Positions 26,301 through 38,300 of a DNA stretch of 64,000 nt are shown piece by piece. The position numbers and the translations under genes were made by a program. Source of the DNA: Mytilus edulis (Eukaryota; Mollusca; Bivalvia; Mytilida; Mytilidae); the NCBI RefSeq assembly GCF_963676685.1, contig NC_092351.1, positions 41,654,733 through 41,718,732 of the forward strand, in the 5' to 3' direction. Under the pieces are notes generated by a model, which saw only the letters and a program-made list of their open reading frames with translations, searched no databases and was not told the DNA's origin. Numbering within the stretch: position 1 is the first letter of the stretch; the number at the start of each line of letters is the position of its first letter.

Positions 26301-29300
26301 AACCCAAAATATGCAATCTTTATGTCTAGTGAGACATTTACACCATCTCATGCCGTTAATAACGGTACATTTTACTGTTCTTTTATGTGCGACAGCAGTA
26401 ACGCGTTATTCAAAGTTAAGCCTTCGTTAAAAGAAATAAATTGATAAAACTTTTGAAATGGCAGCTACAATGATGTTTTTATAACCGATTATTTTTTCGT
26501 GTCACCCAAGTTGAGTTAAGATTTTTTTATTATTTTATTTTATCCAAATTGCATTGTACATATTTTTATTTTTTTTTAGTATAATGTGTATGTCATATAC
26601 TTTTTTTCATTTATTAGAAAGTTTATCTTGTTGAGTAGAAATGGCTTTGAAAAATGTGTTATTATTGAGGTGAAGAAAACTGCCTTAGCCACCCGTAATG
26701 TCAAAATAGGTACGTATCTAAAACAGAAACTAAAAATTATTATTCAACATTACATATGCAGGATTATTTTATTCATCAGCAGAACCGTTTATACATACGT
26801 CAGTCGAAGAAGTGGCAGTATGCTTACTCCATTTTTATTTCTATATAGATATTTATCCTTGTTCATGGGAAAATCCGGTAATTTAAATAGATATAAAAAG
26901 ATGTGGTATGAGACGCAGAGTGCCAATGAGACAACTCTCCATCCAAGTCATAATTTGTAAAAGTAAACCATTATAGGTCATGTTAGAGGGAAATGTGGAA
27001 ATACACACCTTTGACGACCATGCTCTCATATCCTCCAAACCTTACTATGTGCAAACACACACATACATTATTCTTTATTTTAATTTTTTATTACATAAGA
27101 TTAAAAACTCTTAATCGTGTTGAAGACGTAAAACTTAGTTAATAGAATATTTAAAAAATAAATATTTGTTAGCAATGTTATACTTAGTATTTCTTTTAAA
27201 TAAAAGACGTCAACATTTGAGATGTCAGCATGATCAAAGTTTAATGTATCCGACTGTCATCCGTAATAATGATCCATCGAAATATCATCAAGATAAGCAC
27301 CATTAGGATTTAGTTTGCATATCACCTTATTATTATCATACAATCTAGGGAAAATACAAGATACTATATGTACAATAAGTGCAATATCTTTTATTTGAGT
27401 CATGAATGGTTGTTGTTCTTTTAACGAGGCCAAGTATCTTAAAAATTAAGCCAAACATACCTTCACATGTAGTTACATTTCTCCTATGGTAAAATTGTGT
27501 TGAAGGAAGAGCGCACTTAAGTTTGACTACAAAGGTACAGTTGTAAGCACCAGGAGACAACCAGCTTATTGTAAAAAACACCTCATATAATTTAGATGAT
27601 TTTTTGCGAATGGTACGTGCGTAATTGGTCAAATTATAACCCTGGAATGTAAAAAATGTATATACATTAAAGCTTTGCTTAGAATGGTATTTAATTATAT
27701 GCATCAATTTATTTATTTTTTAAATTCCGTTAGGTGCTTTCATCGTCCAGCGTTAAACAAAACATAAATGTATGTTCAAGTTTCTCGATAATAAATGCAA
27801 TATGGGTGTTTGCAAGAAATAATACTAGATATTATACCTGAACTGATATTTCACATTCAGGATCAGGATATACATTCTGGATAAGAATTGTCATGTTTAA
27901 AGATCTTCCCACGTGGCTTACGTTTGATAGTATATCATCGTTTCCTGGTATATCTGCAAATATAGCACAATTGTATAGGCGCTAGCAGTCGGTTGAGTGC
28001 ATTAGATGCCTTTAAGCTGCTTAAAATCATTTATTGTTATTTCTTTTATATGAAATTTGAAATTGTTTGGGGTATTCCAACAGTTTGGATTCAATCGCCA
28101 CTGATGAGTCTTATATAGACTACATGCACGTTTGTCATATTAAATTAAAAACCTTGTATGTTTGGAGTATTTACAGGCTCAGCCACTAGATTGATTTCAA
28201 GCTGGTGGATTTTACATCCCCAAAAGGGTCGATAGCCGAGTAGTCAGTGCTTCTGTGACTACACAAAAAAACATTGAATTCTTGTAAATAAACAGTACCA
28301 AAACAATGTAAATGCTGATGTTCGATTCGAAACATAAGAACGGCAAATCACTTAAGAAATTATGCAATACTGAAAGCCACAAATTTCAAACATTATGCAA
28401 AATATAGGTAACTTTTTTGTCGTATATTAATGAAGGCCGCAGTGTGACTTGCAACTGTGCGTATATCTGTGTCTGTTGATGTTTATTCGGTAGTTGTCAC
28501 ATTAGCATTTAGACAAATGTTTAGACATACATATAACTGGGTTCATATCAAAACATTTAATCTCAATATAATGATTATATCTTTTTTGCTTTTTAAAAAG
28601 ATTATTGAAATTGTAATGTATTTTTCTCTGTACACATTTTTCAAGCACAGGAATTACTTTATGAATAATTGAAGCTACTCGTTATAAAGAAATTGATGTT
28701 CATTCTTGTCTTAAACTATATCAACGCCATCCTGTACTGAGGTTCAAATATTTTATGTGTCCAGTAATAATTTTGTTGTGAGTGAGTTTTGTATACCTCT
28801 TATTTAACTATTCATGATTTGATATAATACATATATAGGTTGCGTTTTGTTCTATCGATATATCATCATGTTGGACCATTTGTTCATATGTATCTCCCCT
28901 AGCTAATTGTGAAAGAAAAATCAACAGCGACCATTAAAAATACTAGTGTTGGGATAATTTGTTTTAACTTTTTTTACTTTTTAGAATCTTTTAAACGCAT
29001 TAATGATTAATTAACTTTTAAACTTGATAGAATTGAATAAGGAATTGACACACCATCATAATTAAAGTTGTTGACTTACAGGCAAATCTATCATCCAACG
29101 ATAATTTGTATGAAGTAATTTCAAAACCAAACTGGCAGTTGTAATAATCTAAGTCCATTATCAAAAAATTTGTTATTTTCAAACTGTACAAATAACGATC
29201 ACTGTCCTTCGATAGCAATGGTTTATATTTTTCTGTGTCATTTGAAGACACACCCAATGTTAGTTGCTTGTTGTCATTTCCTTTTGTCCAGGCATGCATT

Positions 29301-32300
29301 TGCTCAACATAGTCATCGCAGGAACAAATAAGGGTAACAGTATCTCCAAAAACAACTAATTTGTCTAAAAGAGTAACTTCAACTACAAAATATGATATAA
29401 TTATATAATATTGCATTTTACGATCCCATAGTACAGATAACATAGCTATCAACTATCGATTTAATCTTCCTGCCTAATATATCATGTACTGTGTTACAAC
29501 TCTATATTCTACTAACAAGGAAGGGTAAAACTAGACCCAGTTGAATCTAGAGCACGTACTTCATCTGTAATTTAACCCAACAATATAAGATATGCGGTGG
29601 TATTTTGTCCCTGTCCTTTTTTAGTGGGATTACCATACTGCGCTGTGTCCAACACAAAGGTAAATACAGCCTTCGTTAGTCGGTTGAGGCATTGCTTTGC
29701 CTATTTTATTTGTTGTTGTAAAACATGTACAGTACATGATGAACGGGAGTATGTAAATGTTTAATATTTTTTATACGACCGCAAAATTTGAAAAAAAATT
29801 TCGTCGTATATTGCTATCACGTTGGCGTCGTCGTCTGGGTCGTCGTCGTTGTCGTCGTCGTCGTCGTCGTCGTCCGAATACTTTTAGTTTTCGCACTCTA
29901 ACTTTAGTAAAAGTTAATAGAAATCTATGAAATTTTTACACCAGGTTTATGACCACAAAAGAAAGGTTGGTATTGATTTTGGGAGTTTTGATCCCAATAT
30001 TTTAGGAATAAGAGGCCAAAAAGGGCCCAAATAAGCATTTTCTTGTTTTTCGCATAGTAACTTTAGTTTAAGTAAATAGAAATCTATGAAATTTTGACAC
30101 AAGGTTTATGACCTCAACAGGAAGGTTGGAATTGATTTTGGGAGTTTTGGTTTTAACAGTTTAGGAATAAGGGGCCAAAAAGGGGGCCAAATAAGCATTT
30201 TTCTTGGTTTTCGCACCATAACTTTAGTATAAGTAAATAGAAATCTATGAAATTTAAACACAAGGTTCATGACCACAAAAGGAAGCTTGGTATTGATTTT
30301 GGGAGTTTTGGTTCTAACGTTTTAGGAATTAGGGGCCAAAAAGGGTCCAATATTAAACTTTGTTTGATTTCATCAAAAATTGAATAATTGGGGTTCTTTG
30401 ATATGCCGAATCTAACTGTGTATGTAGATTTTTAATTTTTGGTCCCGTTTTCAAATTGGTCTACATTAAGGTCCAAAGGGTCCAAAATTAAACTTAGTTT
30501 GATTTTGACAAAAATTGAATCCTTAGGGTTCTTTGATATGCTGAATCTAAAAATGTACTTTGATTTTTGATTATTGGCCCAGTTTTCAAGTTGGTCCAAA
30601 TTGGGGTCCAAAATCAAACTTTGTTTGATTTCATCAAAAATTGCATAAATAGGGTTCTTTGATATGCCAAATCTAACTGTGTATGTAGATTCTTAATTTT
30701 TGGTCCTGTTTTCAAATTGGTCTACATTAAAGTCCAAAGGGTCCAAAATTAAACTTAGTTTGATTTTTTTTTTAAATGAATTCTTGGGGTTCTTTGATAT
30801 GCTGAATCCAAACATGTACTTAGATTTTTGATTATGGGCCCAGTTTTGAAGTTGGTCCAAAACAGGATCTAAAATTATCATATTAAGTATTGTGCAAGAG
30901 CAAGAAATTTTCAATTGCACAGTACTCAGCAATAACAAGTAATCTTCAAATTTTCAATTGCACAGTATTGCATAATAGCAAGAAATCTTCAATTGCACAG
31001 TATTGTGCAATAGCAAGTATTTTCAATTGCACAGTATTGTGCAATAGCAAGAAATATCTAATTGCACAATATTGTACAATAGCAAGAATTTCAATTGTAG
31101 TTATCTTTCTTTGTCCAGAATTGGTAGTTGAATCAACTTAAATCATTGTTTTATACAATATACAATGTATATTCACTTTTATTACCAACTGATAAATTAA
31201 AACAATCTTTACCATTCAGTGATAGCAAGCACTTTTTGACATTTTAATATTTTATGATGTATTTAAATGAGAAATTATTGTTGCAAACTCCATTAGAAAT
31301 TTGTATTGAGATCAGTTTTGGAATAAAGGATAGGGGGATGTGAAAAAAAAAATTGGGGGGGTCAATCTTTATCTTTAGAAATTTCAAAAATAAAGAGAAA
31401 ATTTCTTCAAACATTTTTTGGAGAGGATTAACATTCAACAGCATAGTGAATTGCTCAAAGGCAAAACAAAAATTTTAAGCTTTCATTCTGTGTCAGAAAC
31501 CTATGCTGTGTCAACTATTTAATCACAATCCAAATTTAGAGCTGAATCCAGCTTGAATGTTGTGTCCATACTTGCCCCAACTGTTCAGGGTTCAACCTAT
31601 GCGGTCGTATAAAGCTGCGCTCTGTGGAGCATCTGGTTATAAACATCATGATCTTTTCTTTTGCATGGAATGTTGTGATTATTTCTGTCAAAGTTATGAT
31701 ATATAAAGTTAGTTTTGGGTTTTAATAGTCACAAATTGAACATGAAAATTACAAAACTTTCTTTCAAGCTTTATGTACACCTATTTTTAAACAGACACAG
31801 TGTATTGTATCGTCAGTTTGACATTACTAGTAAATAAACCTCTGATTTGTTAAATAATTTAACTTACTTTTGCAATACGAAGTACCAATGAGACCCAAAA
31901 AAATAAATAGGAAGCCATAAGTCTTGCCATAAAATAATTTGTGATGACGGCTTCCTTTGCACCTGTAAGTTTGACAATAAGATATAAGATATAAGATTTT
32001 ATTGATATAAAAATCCAAAATCTAGATTGTCATCAACACATACACAAAGAACAAACAAACAGTAATCATTACAATCAATTATATGTACATAAAATGGTAA
32101 TATATATTTTCTTTCTTATCTATCTATTTGACAATATGATATATCAGAATTCTACTACACTGTTAATTATCAGACAATTGTAAGAGTCAAGTCATTTGTG
32201 ACATGACGAAATTAAAACCACAGCACTATTTATTGTTGTATGTTCAATTGTGTTTCAAAGAGATTTAATATTTTAAAACACGACGAATGCCACATTTAGA

Positions 32301-35300
32301 GCCGGATCTGTCCACCCTTCCGGAGCACCTGCGATCACCCTGATTTTCAGTGGGACTCATGATGATTAGTCGTAAGTTTTTTATGCTGTGTTTTGTGTAC
32401 TGTTGTTTGTCCGCAAGTCTTTTTTTTTTCTTTTTTTTTTGGCCATGGCGTTGTCAATTTGTTTTCGATATGTCGGTTTGATGTCCCTTTGGTATCTTTT
32501 GCCTCTCTTTTGTTCATCTGTAAACTATCTTACTAATATAACTTATTTTGGTTGATTTTATTTCCTACCATCAACAAAAATCAATTTGGACACACCCATC
32601 ATGACAGTCTGGTATCAGCAACTTACATACCAAGACTGTTTGTTTGTTGGTTTGGTTTGTTTGGCTAGAGGTTTTGGGATACTAGTTTCGGTTGAGGAAT
32701 AAACTCTATTCTCCTTCACTAGGGAATCGGGCAAACAGATATCCAAACCAGAATACTATTGACAGCAGATATCACAAATAAAAAATGTTAAGCTTTTATG
32801 AACTGTTAAAGTATTTAGGAATCTGCTTCAATATCACACGAAAACTGGTTTAAATTAAAAACTTCAATGTTTGATTAAGTACAAAAAGGAAACTCATCCT
32901 CTTCCAATCTACATAACAATCTTCTTGAAAAGTAACCACAGTGCAATTGCATAAATCATTTTCAGTTGAAATCTGGTAGCTAGTTGTTTCATTGGCAATC
33001 ATTGTTTCTATATAATAACAAGACCATCGAATATTGCTGTTGAAATTTGCGGTAATATAAACAAGAACGCAGGAAAAAAAACTATTCCTAAATCATTTAT
33101 GATATTTGCACTACAATAATGCATTCTATACTTTTACGAACAAACAAAGTTTGAAGCTGGTCTTTTAGTTATCATTATGTAAGCAAGAAAGCACATCATT
33201 ACGATTTAAGGTCAATTGATTGTTAGAATACATTTGAAATCGACATTTCCAACAATTTAACGGTATCCTACGGAAACTTTACTCTACGTTATTTTCCGGA
33301 ACCCGCATTTTACCTTCATTTTTACATTCTATTCATGTTTGCAACAGTACAAAAAATAGTATCTTGACATAATGCGATGAAATCTTGTAAACGCAACTCT
33401 CCTCAAACCTTTTGATAGAAGCTCTCATACTGACTAAACCTTTTTATTATTAAATGTATGTGCAGTTGACAATACCAAAACGTTATTTTGATTGGAATAT
33501 TTTGCATGAGGAATTTAATAAAAAAAAAAAAATTAACATTTTAACACCAAGAAGCTTTGTGGACCAAAGTCATTTTAGATTGCCTACTTAAAAAGTTTCA
33601 TACTTAGGATAATTGAGTGACATCGTGTGTAATTGGCCTAACTTAACCATACTTTAATATTATCAGTTTTTTTTTATATTTGAAAGTTAAATCTATATCC
33701 CAGTATGTGCTTAATACCGAGACCGTCTTCCCATCCTTTATCCCCCCTGAAACTTACTGTTTTCTCTTTATTGAAATTGATTTTTCTAAATATTGTCCCG
33801 ATATTTGAGACAAAAAATATTACAAAATGAGAAATTCTTCAAAATAAATGTCATTTTTGCTTTTTGACCTTCAAACGACCAGTGATATTCTCGATTGTTT
33901 GTCATTGTAACTTTTAAAAAACGATATTACTTCAATAACCTGTTTCTTTGATTATCCGAATTGCGATCTTTTAAGGCACGCAAGACGCATTTTTTTTCTA
34001 CTGAAGCATCTATAGTTTCAACCATGCATCAAAATTATAAAAATATCAGAATATATTTATGTGTGCCCTTCAACCCTACATTTTATTCATTCACAATTGA
34101 TATTTCAAAAGAACTATTTACCGATTATCGTTTTTCTTCTTTTTGATTTGACGTCCATATTTCAGTTTTTTTCTTTTCATAAATCTGATTGGTATGAAGA
34201 GTTTCTTCTCCGTGTTGTCATGAGACGAACTGATAATTGCTGACAGGCTCAGCATTGCTTAAAAGAAAATGCAGAAATTTATAAAACAAATGTATTACAA
34301 GTTTGCTATTCAGAAACAAAATTATTCTCTCAGTGCTATATATATGTGGGTAGATGCACACAATAGAAAAATGTATAATAAAATAAAGAGAAAAGAAATT
34401 AAAAAAAAGACAAAGAATAGGTAATGATGGGCAAAATAGGTTCTGCAATAATTTTCAGAATTAATTTACTTCTTACTTTGAACAACTTGCCGAAGGAGAC
34501 CACCAGTATTTCTTATATTGTTTTTTTGCGTCTTTTTGTCTTTTTCTGTTTCCTTTAAAACACAAGAAAACACACAAAAATTACGAATAAAAAAGTGAAG
34601 TAATTTCAAGCAATTATTTTCATGTGAGTTTTACACTGTTGAAAAACAAATATTTCGTTTATCAACTGTGTAATTTATTTTGGGTACATATTATGTATGA
34701 TTGCTAATTGCTAAACATTCCATCAAAGACTGAAGATTTATTAAAACATGTAAAAACGCAATATGGTCATCAACAATGTGCAAAAGCCTATACAATATCG
34801 TAAACCCCAGAATGACGAAATATGACAGAATTAAAACCAGAAAATTAACAAAACAATGAACGAAAAACAATTATAGAATAAATTGCCCCTTATAATTGTT
34901 TTAGCTATTTTTGGTTCTTTGTTTTTTCGTCTTATACATCCATGGCTTTTAAATACTCGGCTTTGTGCGTTTCTGATGAAGGCGAATCCAGAAAAGCACT
35001 TCGGACGCATGAAATTTATAACGTGTTGTTTTTATTTTTTGAACTTTTATCTGAAAACTATAACAGATAGGAATTGCTAAACAACATAAGTTCCAATTAA
35101 GACGAGTCAAATTTACAAAATTGTCGGCTGGCAGTTTATGTGTGTTATCGTCATTTATTAATGATGTTGGTTTTTTTTAACTGGTGGAGTTTTATCTAGA
35201 AACAATACTTTACTTTGAAAGAAACTCATCTGAAAGATAAGATCTGCAAAACCACTTCAAAGCAGCTATTATTAAAGTGCAAAATATCTGAGAACGATAA

Positions 35301-38300
35301 ATGCAATTTTTGTAAAACAAAAGAAGAAAATTATTTGCATTCCTTTAATACATTTTCATTTTTGAAAGATTTTTGGGAGAAAGTATAATATCTTCTACAA
35401 CAAGTGAAACTGCGAGCTACTGCTCACTGATGATACCCCCGCCGCAAGTGGATAATATTAATAGTGTAAAAATATGCAAGTGTTCGGTAAACAGGAAGTT
35501 GTCAAGTGATGAATCTGAAAACGCATCACACGGTATAGCTGACTTATATAAATCCTGAAACCAAATTTCAGAAATCCTTGTATTGTAGTTCCTGAGAAAA
35601 ATGTGACGAAAATTTTCAACTTGGCTATCATGTGTAAAATCAGACAAGTGTTCGGTAAACAGGAAGTTGTCGAGTGATGAATCTGAAAACGCATCACACG
35701 GTATAGCTGACTTATATAAATCCTGAAACCAAATTTCAGAAATCCTTGTATTGTAGTTGCTGAGAAAAATGTGACGAAAATTTTCAACTTGGCTATCATG
35801 TGTAAAATCATACAAGTGTTCGGTAAACAGGAAGTTGTCAAGTGATGAATCTGAAAACGCATCACACGGTATGGCTAACATATATAAATGTTGATACCAA
35901 ATTACAGAAAGGGTGGATGTGTAGTTCCTGAGAAAAATGTGACGAAAGTTTCATGGGACGGACGGACTGACTGACGGACGGACTGACGGACAGACAGAGG
36001 TAAAACAGTATACCCCCCCTTTTTTAAAGCGGGGGTATAAAAACGAATTTTCAAAACAAGATATAATAAAAACATATAGTATTCGGATACAAAATAGCAG
36101 ATCAAGGGTATAGAGGTTTTAATTATTTCTTGACAATTATAGATTTTGTATTTACAAGTCGTTATATGTATCCGAGCAAAAATTGAAATTTTTAGATGTG
36201 CATGCTATGTTTATAAAGGAGCTACGAAGGTTTATGAGAACAAAACAGTATCTCAAAATGTATTTTTCATAAAGTTAAAAAGATTGATATAATTGATGGA
36301 AAAAAATGTTTATATTTTATTATATTCTGTGTATTTTCCTGGAGACTAAGAAAGTATTTCACAGGGATATTTTATTGAAGCTTAAACAATGAGGAAAAGT
36401 TGTAACAAGCAATTTGAAGAATAAAGAATATTTATTTGTTGTTAAAAAAAAAGGTCTGCAAAACCCGTTGTTGGATTCTAAATGAAGTAATTGCTCGTTA
36501 TAAAAAAAAAATCAGTTTTTTGCGATTTTTCCAATTATTTTGAAACCTACACCAAAAATGTATAGAAATGGAGAAATGGAAGCAGCAACAATGATCATCA
36601 AGATCAAAACCTACGGTCATAAAAATTTACTCAGTATTTGTGTGTACAAAATTTGTGATCAAAACACACAGTCCAGTATTTTGAATGACTGATTTCTGCC
36701 ACAGGGGTCTCTTGCTGTCAAAAAGTATAAGTATGGGTCACTTTTTTGGAATATCAAATATATCAATTGGTATATAATTGGATTGTAATTTTCCGATGAT
36801 GTATATCAATGGGTAGTGATTCTGGTATAAATCAATATATGAATGGAGTGTTGTTTTCAAAACCTATCCTGTCTGTTTAAATTGGAGGTAAATTGGGGGG
36901 AGGGGGTAGCATATTTGTTCAGTATTGTAATTTTGATCGTATAACATTTCTTCTTTTAGCTATGTTCGAGATAATGTATACGTTCCAATTCCATTAGAAG
37001 TGACCCATCTAAACAATACGATCAAGACACTTTGTATTCAAATTCAAACGAATGGACTGATGAAAACATCAATTTTCTTTATGAATATTATTTCTGGAAT
37101 GATTAAAACCTATGCAGAAATAAATTCTTATATTTCTCTCTAAGTTGGGTTGAATCCTCAGAAAACAGTGTATTGCCTGTGTAGTTTACTATTTACCGGA
37201 TTAGTTATAACATAGCAACACGACGGGTGCCATATGTTGAGCAGGATCTGCTTACCCTTCCGGAGCATCTGAAATCAGCCCTAGTTTTTGGTTGGGTTCG
37301 TGTTGCTTATTCTTTAGTTTTCTATTTTGTGTCATGTGTTCTATTATTTGTCTGTTTGTCTTCTTTCATTTTTAGCCAGGCGTTGTCAGTTTCTTTTCGA
37401 TTTATGAGTTTGACTGTCCCTCTGGTATCTTGCGTCTCTCTTTTACTGCGAACATAATTCTAATTGAAATCTAAATTTGTTTTCTGTTGTCGTAATAATT
37501 TTTATATTACCTTTTGGGTAGTATTGTTTGGGTTCCAATCTGTAACAAAAATGCAGGGCGTTTAATTGTATAACTTACCGATAACAATGCGATTGGTTTT
37601 ATTTGATCCATTTTTAATATTGGACTTATTGTCGTACATATGTAGCACTTCATATATGTTAATCGCAGCTAAGAAACGAAAAACTCTCCATTTGACTTAA
37701 ACTACACAGTGGTCTCGTCGTGAGTTCGAACACCAGTAGAATCAATTCAATGACTTAAAAATTAATATTTTAGCTACTTCTCCACTTATCACATGGCATT
37801 AATAAGTAAGAGCAAAGACGTGTTTTAGTACAATGCAGGACGGATATTTTCCTCGTTTTCAATATGCATCTAATTTTCCGCTAAACGTTAAACAGCCATA
37901 AAATATCATTATAACCTTCATTATCTCGTCACATTTTTGTTAATTTTCGCTACTTGTTTACCATATACGGCGATTATTAGTTCTAACGGGTTGCAAACAA
38001 CCAAATTTGTAAAGTTTCGGTGATTTTGTTAAATTCTCTTAAAATGTCATGATTGTTTTTAAATCACTGAACATATTGATATTGATTTCAAACTTGTTGT
38101 ATTTATCTGAATACATTACACCAATGATTTTGAAATACTTTTTTTTTTTAAATAAAATTAGTTAAAATTATTGTACATTGATTATGAATAATATATATGT
38201 ATATGATTTTTCATTTAGACTATAATTTACACTTTTTTTTGCATGAAAATTTTGGTTGACATCTGTTACACAATTGCCATGAATTTCAGGCATACATGTT

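Larger units (their letters stand above)
29771..31612. mobile_element. Non-autonomous TIR DNA element with internal tandem repeats (1.84 kb)
   Basis: Ends TTATACGACCGCA (29771-29783) and TGCGGTCGTATAA (31600-31612) are perfect 13-bp inverted repeats. Inside, in order, lie a CGT-rich tract (29826-29875), three ~150-bp imperfect repeats (about 29880-30350; landmark AATAGAAATCTATGAAATTT), four ~125-bp repeats (30340-30880; landmark CCAAAATTAAACTT-GTTTGATTT) and a CAATTGCACAGTATTG array (30905-31090). No transposase frame is present. I recognise it as a very abundant mussel element. Confidence 0.85.
35266..36270 (+). pseudogene. C-terminal fragment of a LINE (non-LTR retrotransposon), split by a TIR element
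   Basis: 35266-35388 encodes the zinc-ribbon end of a non-LTR RT (SENDKCNFCKTKEENYLHSF ... FWEKV), typical of the zf-RVT region. After the insertion at 35433-36039 the reading resumes near 36067 with HIVFGYKIADQG and FVFTSRYMYP. After a frameshift it continues LDVHAMFIKELRRF to about 36270, the usual C-terminal helix of such elements. Stops and a shift mark it as a relic. Confidence 0.6.

Noticed and set aside
27345..27707. 120-codon minus frame as a stand-alone gene
   Set aside because: Only 27461-27641 is bounded by good splice sites; flanking codons read into intron sequence.
31868..31930. Signal-peptide-like exon on minus (ATG, 21 hydrophobic codons, GTAAGT donor)
   Set aside because: It ends in phase 0, whereas the Ig exon at 29382 needs phase 1 (other phases hit stops). 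No phase-0 acceptor exon was found between them, so it was not used in the gene model.
35417..35881. Two long overlapping frames through the 168-bp repeat
   Set aside because: By-products of a tandem array whose unit length is a multiple of three; no domain.
35477..35930. CRISPR-like array
   Set aside because: Units are contiguous 168-bp repeats without spacers, inside a eukaryotic TIR element.
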